A stretch of 27,524 bases of DNA from Nothopassalora personata (GCA_033816765.1 JAVSIV010000026.1:1-27524); one strand, 5' to 3'. Shown: positions 7,878 to 17,679, counted from the stretch's first letter. Notes: generated from the sequence alone by a model not told the origin. Numbers and translations are program-made.

Positions 7878-9270
7878 TTGGATCTCTAGAGAAATTAGAG
7901 TCTATGTAGATCTCTAGCTTTAGGGATTGTATTTTCTAAAGATTAGGCACTTATTAATTGTTCTAGCAATGTATCTCTAAACATGCTTTACTGCAGCAAT
8001 ATGTTCTACTAAAGGATTAGCTAAGAATTTGGCTAAGTGGTTTATTACATAGGAGATATCTAGCCTAGTCTAGTTAGCCAGGTACTAGAGTTCCCTAATT
8101 AATGTGTTAAATAGATTATAATCCTATATGTTGCATTGCTCTTTATGAGTTTTATACAGGCGGTTAAGGGGATACTTAACACTTTTAGCTAAGTCTAGGC
8201 TATGTTTCTAAAGTTTCTCTAAAGCATAGTGCTTTTAGGAGACATAGACATCTCCATTCTTTTTACTCTTTAGTTGTATGTCTAGGAAAAGGTTAGTGTT
8301 AACAGTTTTAATAGAGTACTTCTTCTTTAGTCTAGCAGTGAACTTGTTAATCTTCTAATTACTGTCGCTAAAGATCTAAAAGTTATCTACATACAGGAGA
8401 ACTAAAAAATTCTCCCCCTAAAAAAGACATACATTAGAATTAAGTCTCTTTAGGCCTAATTCTTCTAGAGCTTCCTTAGCGTCATAGTACTAGAGGTTTG
8501 CAGCTTGTTTCAATCCATATAGTCCCTTCTTAATTTCTAGGACTTTATTAAATAGATCTTTCTTAATAAGTTCTACCCCTTCTAGTAGTTTAATGTATAA
8601 AGGTCTATTAATGTTAGGGTTTATAAATGCTATTTTAACATTAATCTGTCTCCTCTTCTAGCCTAGAACTATATATAGGGCTAGGAGAATCCTACTTGTT
8701 AGTAGCCTTAGGGTTAGAGCAAAGGTTTTAACATAGTCTGTCCCTTGCTTTTAAGTAAACCCCTTTACTACCCATCTAGCTCTACGCTTCTTAATGGACC
8801 TATTAGGAAGATACTTATAGTGTAGGACCCATTTTCCTATAAGCAGTTTCCTACCCTTAGGGACTTTCTATAATAGGATCTATGCAACATATTCTATGTC
8901 TTCTAAGGAGTTGAATTCCTTTCTAATTGCCCTAATGTATTCAGCTCTATTAGGTCTGTTTAATGCTTCAGTTAGGGTGGTAGGATCTGTAAGCTTCTCC
9001 TTCTTTACATTATCTATAGCTATTACAGCGAATACTTTCTTAAGTTTACTATAATCATAATGGGATCTATTCTATCTTAAACTTCTCCTAGTTAGCTTAG
9101 GATAGACCTTGGCTTGTTTAGTCTTTATAGGCTTATAAGTCCCATCTCTCTTCCTCTTACTAATGTGTAGGGTAGGGTAGAATAGTGTCATAGCCTAATT
9201 AGGGTCTTCTTACATAGCTAGGGCTATGTCTTCTTAGTGTGGCTCTTTAGACTATAAAGTCTAAGGCTTA

Positions 9271-9369
9271 TGCTCTATAGGGGATTGTTTCTAGAGCTAG
9301 GTGTGCTCTATAGGAGATTGTTCCTAGAGCTAGGTGTGCTCTATAGGAGACTGTTCCTAGAGCTAGGTA
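9271..9369. repeat. 33-bp tandem repeat, three units, in copia (left copy)
   Basis: Three consecutive 33-base units (TGCTCTATAGGRGAYTG... ...GAGCTAGGT) with a few substitutions. A 33-base unit encodes 11 residues in the copia polyprotein linker between integrase and reverse transcriptase. The mirror copy is at 19381-19479. Confidence 0.88.
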
Positions 9370-11072
9370 GATATGTCTCTAAATCGTAGACGTAAATCTT
9401 CTATCCTATACTCCCCCTAAGACTAATCTTAGTTAGGGGAGTCTTGTTACGAAGCCCTTTATGTTTTAGGTTAGTTACTATGCTGCTGTAGCTCCCCCTC
9501 TAGCTGCACAGCTCCCCTTAAAGGTTTATAGGGTTAGTAACTCGCTTCTAGCTCGTGTAGCCCTTTATGAGGCATATAAATACCTTTATAGTAAGGGTCC
9601 TTAGGGTTATTATAGGGATGTCTAAGGAAGGTGATCTCGTTATCTAGGACAGCATGCTTATTACTAGCAGTAAGCTAGGAGCTCTTAACAGTCTACCCTA
9701 TCTACTCCCCCTAAGCAACCTACTTACCTACAGGGATTTAGTATTGCGAGTTCTATAAGAAATCTTTATTAAAAGTTATATAGGGGGAATAGGTTATCTT
9801 ATAGACCTATTTTCCCTTCTCCTACTATAGCTTCCACAGTAGGTAGTTAGTTAATAAACTACCCTAGAATCCTATATACTACTATATGTCCGCCCTTATA
9901 GAGAACTTTTTAGACTTAGTGTAATTGTCGTTATGTTTATATACTTTACATCCAAACCTCCTTACATTCCTTAAGTCTATCTCTTTAACATTAATGCCTA
10001 GGTCGTTCTTAAAGTTAATCTATAGTACATTTTTTGTTATTAAGTTAAAGAGGCGGTTCGTAATATAGTATGCGAAATCCATAGCCTGGGGCTAGAGGTT
10101 CTATAGTAAGCTAGAGTCTATAAGTATAGCTCTAGCCTTGTTAATAATAACTTTATTCGAAGGTTTAGCAATTCTATTCTACTTAGGTGTATATAGTGAT
10201 GCAAAATCCCATCTAATCCCTTTATGTTAGGCATGTGTTCTAAGTTTAATGTTGTTGAATTCCCTACTACTATCTAAGAACCAGATCTTAGGTTTCTTCT
10301 TATAGTGGTTCCATATTATAGTAAGCCAAGTCTTAATTGCTATTAAAGCATCACTTTTCTTTAGAAGTAGTAAGCACTATCTCATCCTAGTTTTAGTACA
10401 CGTAAGTATAAGGCAATATGCGTAACTATTATAAGAGAGTAGAGTGATTAGACTAACTAGGTTAGTATGGATTTTATCTAATGCCTCTAGTGCAGGTCTC
10501 CTAGGGATTCTTAAAATAACTCTTTATAACCTTATAAGCTTACAAGTCTTACAATGCCCTAACTCTATAGTATTAACATCTTCTAGGCCCTTAACTGCTT
10601 CTTTTGTAGTATTGAGTAATGTGCTCCTAATATACCTAAGCCTTTAATGCCATCTAACTGTGTTAGTTCTTAGCTTAGTAAATGTAAGAGTAGTAAGTCC
10701 TTTTAGTACTAATCTATCTTCATTCTTCCTAGAACCCCTCTTAACCCTAAGGTTCCTAAAGACAATAACATTTTTCATTATCTTAACTAAGCCTACCGGC
10801 TTGTCCTTCTAGAGCAGCATTTTAGATGGTCTGTCTAGGTAAACTCTATGTTTCTTATATAGGAGTTCTATAGAGATTAGTGTTGCATCTAACTCTAGTA
10901 AGTAAAGTACATTACGAAGGAGGAGGGTAGTCTCTTAACTAAGATAGTTCTTTATAACCTACTCCAATTCTCCTTTAGTCGTAAGAGATCCTTACCTAAC
11001 GGCCTGTAAGAAGCATATAGGCCTTAGTCTTAGCCTAACATTCTAAAGGTCTGTAAGATTATTGTAGATATA

Positions 11073-11413
11073 TGTTGCGGTTGGGCCTTGTCCCTCGTCA
11101 CGTGGGTGGCCTAGGAAGTGTCGATCCTCGATATGTCTCTAAAGTAGTGTGAACGAGAGTTCACTACAAGGTTGCAACTTAACACAAGAGTGTTGATTTG
11201 AGTTGAGCACGAGGCTCCTATCTACTCGTAAAGAAGCGTCGTCTATATAGTGCCATGTCTTGGCGTAACTGATCAGACTGAGCAGACTGATCACTGAGCA
11301 GACTGAGCGAACTGATCACTGAGCTGATCAGTCTGAGCGAAGTCGACCTGCTCAGTTTCGGTCCTTCCCGAAGAATGAGTGGCTGTGGGTTCTTCCTGAA
11401 CCGAACCGTAACA
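11073..11413. mobile_element. Solo LTR, 341 bp, inserted in the copia protease region
   Basis: It starts TGTTGCGGTT and ends AACCGTAACA, which are near-perfect inverted termini, and is flanked by ATATA on both sides (11068-11072 and 11414-11418). The inner part (11266-11340) holds four TGATCA palindromes among GACTGAGC-type repeats. Composition is much less RIP-biased than the surrounding copia. It lies in the single-copy centre, 141 bases from the inverted-arm boundary, so it occurs once as this copy. A RIP-altered relative is at 5936-6264. Confidence 0.85.
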
Positions 11414-12786
11414 ATATAGAAGGATGTGCCTATATTATAGACTTTGTCTATTAATATTAGGTTTAATGCGGCAGCTACTGTCCTTCCTATGCACACTAGT
11501 TATGTAACTACAATAGCTACTCTAGACCTCCTATGTAGTTATCTCTAGTCCCTATTACTATTAGAGCTATGCTCCTAATTAGATAATAAGTCTAACTAGT
11601 TATTAATTGCTGCAGCAATCCTCTTCCTAGGGGATTTGCTACCCTTTACCTTCTTTACCCTATCCTTTAGGGTGTCTTTACCCTTCTTAGACCTGTTCCT
11701 AGGATTCTTCTCTAGATACTACTTATAGCAGTTCGCGTTAGTGTGCTTATGTAAGTACTGTATGTACTGCTTATTATTATTCTTGCTTAAGAATGCTCTA
11801 ACAAAGCTATTACTAGGCTTATAGGTGGTAGGTACTTACTCCTTCCTAAGAGTTGTGAACATTCTCTCTAGGGTAGTTAATTCTAGGGGATTATTGTGTC
11901 TCTATGTCCTAAGCTATTCGACATAGGTTAGACCTTTAATAAAGTACAATCTGTAGATGCTATCTAGGAGGACAAAAGAGGATTTGAGCCTTAACTTGTT
12001 ATTAACTAGGGAAGATCTAATGAATTGCTCTATAGTAGTCTTGTTATTATTTACCTATGCTTAAAAGTCTTTATAGTACTTTAATGTATTAGGTCTTGCA
12101 GCATCTAGTTTAATGTGCCTAACTGCCTTTAGAGTATTATATAGATCAATTGTAATAACTAGCTTATATATTGCCTTAATCAAATCATACAATTCCTTAG
12201 CTAACTTGTCTACATCTCTAAAGTTTAGCCTTAGGGTAGAATCCAATCTAGCTATGATAATGCTATATACTTATATGTCCTCTTTCTTCTATCGCTTATA
12301 GGTAGCTTTGTATCCTACACTACTAGTGATGTCCTAAGGGGCTTTATTCTAGGCAGTCTTATCTTAGACATTCTTAGTTACATCTTAGGGTTGATTATAA
12401 GCTACCCTATTTAGAGCGTACTTTAGGTCAACCTAGTCTAGATTATGGATCACGTATCTAACTAGATCCTTCTCTAGCAGTACGCTAATTAGTATAGATT
12501 TCTATGCCTAGAACTACACGCCTTTCCTAAGTACCTAGTTGTCCTTAGCGGATCTTACTAGGTTGCTAGAGGTGTTGTTTCTAAACTCTATACCTAGTCT
12601 AGCTCTTTTAGATGCTGTACCACAGTACTAGTGCTTAGTGCCGATCTCCTATAGTAGTTCTTAAATCGATTAGGTAGTTGTCCGTTGTCCGTGAAACAAA
12701 TACGAGTCCGCTAGCAAGGCAAGCTAATCCTTAATGGAGCTTCGATAACGATTCAGGTTTCAAATTGGATAGGCAGAGGAGCACCC

Positions 12787-12799
12787 GGGCTTATAACCT
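12787..12799 (-). promoter_or_regulatory. Candidate primer binding site matching the initiator-tRNA anticodon arm
   Basis: On the minus strand the site reads AGGTTATAAGCCC. This resembles the complement of the conserved initiator tRNA-Met anticodon arm (GGGCTCATAACC), with one G-to-A change of RIP type. Copia-type elements of insects and some fungi are known to prime from a cut half of this tRNA. The site lies two bases inside the LTR end at 12802. Confidence 0.5.
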
Positions 12800-12801
12800 A
12801 T

Positions 12802-12947
12802 TGTAGATAGGTATTTAACGAGTATAAGCTTCTAGATTGAAACGATAGGGTAGATTAGTAACCCTTATGAATTGCCACAAGGTGTGAGACTATCTAGCTA
12901 CAGAAAACAGTGTGATATAGTGTGTGTGTGCCAAGTCCTGACTAACA
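12802..12947 (-). mobile_element. Probable 5' LTR of the copia element, 146 bp
   Basis: On the minus strand it begins TGTTAGTCAGG and ends CCTATCTACA (TG...CA), immediately before the candidate primer site, which is where a 5' LTR should end. It contains a short GT run. It retains normal CpA content and so escaped RIP. I could not find a matching 3' LTR near 7190-7280, which lowers confidence. Confidence 0.5.
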
Positions 12948-13313
12948 TAGACCTTGGTCACCTGATTCACAACAAATGGCAGACCGTAATCAGCACTCTG
13001 GACTCCGTGGCAAACTTGCTGTCGAACACCGGACTTTAGTGCCAACGGCCGCCGTTGAAACTATTCTAAAATACCAAATTTGTGATCCACAGATGAAAGG
13101 TTAGGATTTCATGATCATTGTCGATGGATTTGGTGATGGGACAGTGCAGCAGAGGGTTGCGCGATCCGCTAAAACTCGTTATCATCAATGAAGCCGCCAG
13201 CGTCTCTTACAGCCTGGCGCTGTGAAGCCAATTAGTCCAACTCTTGGCATTGAGCTTGTCGTTGAGCTTCTTCGGCGTGCTGTCACTCTCGGCGCTTCAT
13301 GCTGCTCGGTCCC
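12948..13313. other. Single-copy, normal-composition segment between copia and Tc1/mariner
   Basis: About 365 bases with ordinary CpA/TpG content and no RIP bias, so not derived from the neighbouring mutated repeats. I see no open frame of useful length and no RNA gene. It is probably host intergenic DNA into which the Tc1/mariner element inserted at TA 13314-13315. Confidence 0.5.
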
Positions 13314-13315
13314 TA

Positions 13316-13341
13316 TTCAAGCGAGCAAAAGGGTCGGGACT
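13316..13341 (+). repeat. Left terminal inverted repeat of the Tc1/mariner element
   Basis: It begins TTCAAGCGAGCAAAAGG and pairs with 17654-17679, differing at two positions. The TA target dinucleotide lies immediately outside. Confidence 0.92.
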
Positions 13342-13430
13342 CCTCCATGTAGGGTAACCCATGTCTCAGCGTAATTACATAGAAACTTCCTACACATAGC
13401 GCACCACAATAACGACCTCTACACACACAA

Positions 13431-15608
13431 ATGACTACATATTCCGATTGTACTACGTTGTCTAAGGCCACAGAAAGAAAAAGTAGTCCAAAAGGTCCAG
13501 ATTTCAGCCCACTAACACCCCCGGCGCATACCTCGAAGATACACGATCTTACCCGTTCCTCACTACCTCCATTGCCTCCTGGCTACGCAACACGCACTAT
13601 CGCCGAGACTCAGGGCTTCACGAACACACAGTTGTGCGACTTCTCGCTGCCACCGCTGCCTCCGGAGACATAGTTTAAGTACGAGGAAGAGCTATTAGAG
13701 TCTAATTAAGAACTACCTACTCCTAGGCAGTCCTACGATCCTGTAGAAGACGCATTACAACGTAACCAGTTGCGCTGGCTTAAGGACGACACGAGCGACG
13801 ATTTAGATAAGGATTATTAGCGTAGAATGCATACTCGAAGAATGGCTGCCCTAGCAGAGACTTAGCTTAGGCAGGGTGTATTAGAACTAGCGAAAAACAC
13901 GGCTAAATCAGGCTCTGAGGCATACGCGACACCCGTGGCTAGTAGCGCGAAGCCGGTGAAGTTGAAGCTTAGTAAGCAGCTAGTTGTTACTACGTCGATT
14001 AAGCCTTAATAACCGACCCCTCTAACAGCGGAAAAGAGGCTAGCTCTACCTAGTAAGGAACTATTAACTAAGAAGCCTAAGAAGTCTAGAAAAACATAGG
14101 TATCATCTACACAATCGCAGTATGTCGCCCTATTAAGAAGCAAGTTAAACGGTTAAGAAATGCGTCTACCATCGCCGCCGAAAGAACCTATTATTTCATT
14201 AACTAGAGCTAAGTCTATTACGGTAACACCCGCACCCTTAATCGCTACTCGGCCTTTAGTAACGCTACGACCCTTAGCAACGCTAGCTCCATTAACGCCG
14301 TAATTAGATCTAGTCCGTGTTAAGTTAACAGTTGTGTTTAATAAGAAGGAACTTCCCCCTATTAGTAGCATCTACTATAGCGATATTAGTGCTATTACTA
14401 GGCTTATAAGGAAGTTAGAGCATTAAGCGAAGGTATACGTAGACTCTAAGGGCATGTAATACTTCATGTTATTAAGGCTAGCGTTACTTAAGGCTAAGAA
14501 GCACGGCTACGTAGTAGATACTAACTAGTTTAAACTTACTAAGTCTATTAACTTCACGATTAATGTAGAACCCTTCCTTAAGTTATAGTAGAACATAAAG
14601 CGTTCTATAACACTCTATATTACTAAGAAATAGACTAACGTACCTACTGTACTAGGCTCGTCGCTACCGCTGTTACCGTAAGAGACATTCGAAGAGTCCT
14701 TATAACCGGAGCCTACTACGAAGCAGCTAAATAAGAAGCAAACTACGAAGGCTAACATAGCTATTATTAACGCGTTCGACAAGACACTAATAACACGTAA
14801 GGACTATTAGAAGCTCCTAGTTATGCATCGCTACGAAGACAAGTAGTACAATAATAAGAAGTCTAAGGGCACTGGTCTAATAGGCTATCTTATTAAGGAA
14901 GGTAAGCACTATGCTATTAAAGGCGGTCACATGCAAGAATAGTATAGACGCATTAAGGTAGCACGTGAATCTAGTAAGGACGGCGTAGCTAAGGTTCTAC
15001 TATCTATAATGCCTTCTAATATTGCAGTTAAAGTTAGAGGCATGTATAAGACTTCTATACTAAGGAGAAGTAAGAATAACTCACCTAACGACACGCTAAC
15101 ACCGTCGATAGTAGGTAGTGAACCTATTGTAGCATCTACGCCGTCCGCAGTACCTCCGGTACTACTATATTATAGCTATTAGTATCCGCCTATGATACCG
15201 TAATATTATAGTAGCTAGCTACCTTAATTACCCTTAGTAACGTTACTAGCTTATCTAACTAACTATCTGACTCCTTATCTAACTTAATAACGATACGATA
15301 AATCGTCTCCGCCGCCTTAGGGCATCAACATAGAAACACGCTAAGAAGTGCGCTCTTTCTATAACTAGATAGCTAAACGTAACAGTAATATAGCTCCGGC
15401 AATCCTTACTATAAAGGAGAAGCTATTTAAGGAGTTCTACACCCTCTTAATACTAAAGAAAGAGACGGATAGTAAGTTAGTAAAGCTTATTAAACAGAAG
15501 GGTATAAGAGACGTAATCTATAAGCAGTTGCCGCGATATATCGCTACTAAAGGTGCTAGGGATATCGCTTAGTTAATAAGCAGTAACGACGGCCTATTTG
15601 TAAGTTAA
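13431..15608 (+). pseudogene. Passenger ORF of the Tc1/mariner element, 725 codons, RIP-interrupted, unknown function
   Basis: From ATG 13431 one frame runs without any frameshift to TAA 15606-15608 (726 codons including stop). The first 81 codons are fully open and of normal composition, with two SLPPLPP motifs. From codon 82 on, the frame is punctuated only by TAA/TAG. Its middle is Lys-rich and low complexity. A compact, conserved-looking block lies at about codons 440-545 (AIINAFDKT, YEDKQYNNKKSKG, GLIGYLIKEGKHYAIKGG, YRRIKVARESSKDGVAKVLL). After a Tyr/Pro-rich stretch, a C-terminal region has 'ILTIKEKLFKEFYTLLILKKETDSKL' character. I see no DDE, zinc-finger or HTH signature. It converges on the transposase. 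It may be an accessory transposition protein, a captured host gene or a selfish passenger; none can be shown from the sequence. Confidence 0.72.
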
Positions 15609-16435
15609 GGGTACGCTATTGTAGGGTCATGAGGTAGCGTTACGGCTTGCTAGATTTAAGATGTTTCTCGCATTACTACGACATAGAAAAAAATCATATA
15701 AACAAACGGACAATACGAGCTTCTTTAGCGGTATCGAAATATATAGTGAGCATACAATGTATATTTCTCCAGTGGTTATAGTTATGTTATTCTCATAGGG
15801 TAGGCTAGCTATAGTGTTATAAGCGTAGCCTCGAGGCATTAACTAGGGAGCTAAGACCTATCTAGACCCTAACGGGTAAGCCCGACACTAGCGCGAAGCC
15901 GGCTTTTTGCATCTTCGTAGCTACACTAGCACCGCACAACACAACTCTTTATTATGAAATACGTTTCACGCATCGATTAAGTGTAGTGCGTATAAAATAA
16001 AAAAATAATTACGTTCGTAGCTACTATAGTTGTCGAGTTCTTAAAATCTATTGTTTTAGACCCTAGCTAGTAAGCTTGTAACTTCAACTCTAGCTCGAAC
16101 TACGACTAAGGTACGGCTTTAGGGCATAACTTTTTATAAGACGATTCGAGATTAACATAACTATAGTAGATATAAACAAGCGGTTTTTTTATAATTTACC
16201 GACGACATATTTAAGATGATTGCGCGTTTAAAATGAATACATATGTCGTTACAACACCTTCGTGTGTTGCGCGAAGCCTAGCGGATCGCCGTAAAGCGCG
16301 CTAGCCGGGGCAAGCCGTAACTGTAGCTTTAGATAAAGTACTAGCGATAGTAAGGTTAATATCGCGGCTACTACAACTCTAACTAACTTAATACAACTTA
16401 CGCTAGATTTACCGTATTAACTTCTACCTTATTCA
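15609..16435. other. AT-rich spacer between the two convergent transposon genes
   Basis: About 830 bases with no coding frame that I can support. It contains A/T runs and a short repeated phrase TTCGTAGCTAC (near 15914 and 16014), and presumably holds the 3' ends of both transcripts. CpA depletion indicates RIP. Confidence 0.5.
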
Positions 16436-17461
16436 TTACAAATCTATCGTTAAAAGCGCCGGATCGACCGTATAGCCCTCCTTAAGAACGTAACAACTGC
16501 GAAAGATCGCGCTATAGTCGATGCCGTGCGACTAGTCTTTATAGGCCGCCTTAAGAAACACCTTGAACTTAGCCTACTAGTTATGTTCACTATACTCCGG
16601 CATTATATAAGCATGCTGCCTAATCCACCTTTTTAGTAAGCGAAACGTCTTCTTAATTAGATTATAATCCGGTAAGTACGGCGGTAGAAACAGTATCCTT
16701 ACGCTAGCCTCTTAACATATAGCTTCGATATCGACACGATCGTATGTTACGCAGTTGTCTATAACAATGACTAACCGTGGCGTAGGGTAGCGGCTACACT
16801 ACGGTAGCACGTATAGCATTAACTATTCGATGAAATCTACCTTCTTTACGCTACTAGGCTTAATTAGCGGATTCGCTAGATATCCCTTAACACTATATAC
16901 CGGCAACACGGTAAATCGCTCGCTGTAGTAAAGGTGTTAAGGATCGTATACCGGCATGCCTCGAGGACTCTAACTACGTGTCCGATAGGCTAGCTTATTA
17001 CTATAGTATGTCTTATCGATATACACCAATTAGTCCTCCTTATGTTGCTGTAACAGGCCTTCGAACATCGCCCTCACCATAGGGTTACGCTACTCCGTAA
17101 TGCGTAAGATCTTCTTCTTCGTAAAGTCCTTACTGCCTAGTAGTCGACTTATAGTCTATTTCGACACGAGAACACCGAATTCAGCGTGTAAGAAGTACAC
17201 CAATTCCTCGGCCTAATATGTGCTCTTTTCTACGACTAGATCTAGTAACCAGTCGCGTATATATGGTTCGATTAACCGTGGTCTACCGCCCTTAGCTAGC
17301 TATACTGTTCTAGTCTCTTTAAAGCGCTTGATTCGCAACTAGATAGCACTGCGCGACCCCCTGTTATCTGCTAACAACAACTGAACTACTGCAGGTCTAG
17401 CCTAATCGTCTTCGAGACACTATTAAATAAGGTTCTGATCTTGGACGGATAATGGCGCTAT
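16436..17461 (-). pseudogene. Tc1/mariner transposase (DD34E type), RIP-inactivated
   Basis: One minus-strand frame of 342 codons, the usual length for this family, runs from a start position at 17461 to TAA at 16436-16438 with no frameshift, broken only by TAA/TAG. N-terminal helix-turn-helix regions (about codons 5-100) include 'GGRPRLIEPYIRDWLLDL' and 'SRLLGSKDFTKKKILRIT'. The DDE core shows 'VYIDKTYYSNKLAYR' (first Asp), 'LVIVIDNCVTYD' (second Asp) and 'LPPYLPDYNLIKK', where the third acidic residue should be 34 residues after the second. That residue is now Lys (AAG from GAG). The expected start codon reads ATA instead of ATG, again a TpG-to-TpA change. The enzyme would cut and paste the element via its terminal repeats, but this copy cannot encode an active protein. 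Confidence 0.9.
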
Positions 17462-17653
17462 AGGGGGTCGCGCAACGACGGCGAAGGCTCCGGACACGTA
17501 GACAACGAGTGCGCTGGATAGAGCGAGCAACAACACCTTATTTCTGGCAAAACTGGTGGTACTAAGGCTTCAAAATGAAGAGATACAACGATAATAAGGT
17601 ATGGGAGGCTCAAGATCGATTTGCTAACTAACTGGGTAGGTCCGAATCCCCGC

Positions 17654-17679
17654 AGTCCCGACCCTTTTGCTCACTCGAA
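17654..17679 (-). repeat. Right terminal inverted repeat of the Tc1/mariner element
   Basis: Reverse complement of 13316-13341 with two mismatches, followed by the TA target dinucleotide at 17680-17681. The same sequence is at 89-114 in the partial copy. Confidence 0.92.

Larger units (their letters stand above)
1226..10932 (+). repeat. Left arm of giant inverted duplication
   Basis: Position x here pairs with 28750-x on the opposite strand at 17818-27524. Both gene copies encode identical proteins and every block compared by eye matched base for base, including RIP scars and nested LTRs. The inner limit is clear: 10932 still pairs with 17818 but 10933 does not pair with 17817. The outer limit at 1226 is set only by the window end, so the real arm is longer. 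Contents are the 5' leader and CDS of a dehydrogenase-like gene, a nuclear-protein gene and about 7 kb of transposon remains, ending inside a copia integrase-upstream region. Confidence 0.97.
3849..12680. other. RIP-mutated, TA-rich transposon block
   Basis: Throughout this block TpA-containing words (CTA, TAG, TTA, TAA) dominate and CpA/TpG are scarce, apart from the two solo LTRs at 7686-7877 and 11073-11413. Frames of recognisable transposon proteins are interrupted by TAG and TAA at places where Gln or Trp codons are expected. This is the result of C-to-T change in CpA on both strands, the RIP pattern. The part up to 10932 is duplicated in the right arm and the remainder is single copy. 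Confidence 0.85.
7190..12947 (-). mobile_element. Ty1/copia retrotransposon, nearly complete, RIP-inactivated
   Basis: Read on the minus strand the domain order is that of Ty1/copia. Gag occupies about 12650-11440, with an H-x(4)-C-type knuckle remnant near 11720-11760. A protease-like 'YNIGTSF' lies near 11420-11440. The GAG-pre-integrase 'LGHCKTCK' is near 10540-10560 and the integrase core runs from about 10080 to 10480. Reverse transcriptase has 'YGLKQAA' near 8500-8525 and 'YVDN' at 8382-8393. RNase H carries 'VEYMAL', 'TKHVRLRNHF' and 'YIPTAQ' between about 7260 and 7680. A purine tract GGGAGG lies near 7274-7279. Integrase before reverse transcriptase separates copia from gypsy. Many TAG/TAA codons and several active-site changes show it is dead. 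Solo LTRs are inserted at 7686-7877 and 11073-11413. The 7190 boundary is approximate because the 3' LTR could not be matched to the 5' one. Confidence 0.88.
13316..17679. mobile_element. Complete Tc1/mariner-type transposon, 4364 bp, carrying two convergent genes
   Basis: The terminal inverted repeats are 26 bases each (13316-13341 and 17654-17679) with two mismatches, sharing GAGCAAAAGGGTCGGGACT. They are flanked by TA on each side (13314-13315, 17680-17681), the hallmark target duplication of Tc1/mariner. Inside are a transposase pseudogene on the minus strand (16436-17461) and a second ORF on the plus strand (13431-15608). The size is well above the usual 1.3-2.4 kb of the superfamily because of the second gene. 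Roughly 360 bases at the left end and 200 at the right end have normal composition; the interior is RIP-mutated. A second copy's right end is at 1-114. Confidence 0.9.

Noticed and set aside
9271..9369. CRISPR-like array
   Set aside because: The units are contiguous tandem repeats without unique spacers, in a eukaryotic retrotransposon.
10444..10647. 67-codon open frame (mirror 18103-18306)
   Set aside because: A chance frame in copia DNA; the true copia frame is on the other strand with TAG/TAA breaks.
11218..11496. 92-codon minus-strand frame
   Set aside because: It spans the solo LTR boundary and copia sequence, so it is a chimera of two elements and not a gene.
15627..15839. 70-codon minus-strand frame in the transposon spacer
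   Set aside because: No domain, AT-rich, between two convergent genes; a chance frame.
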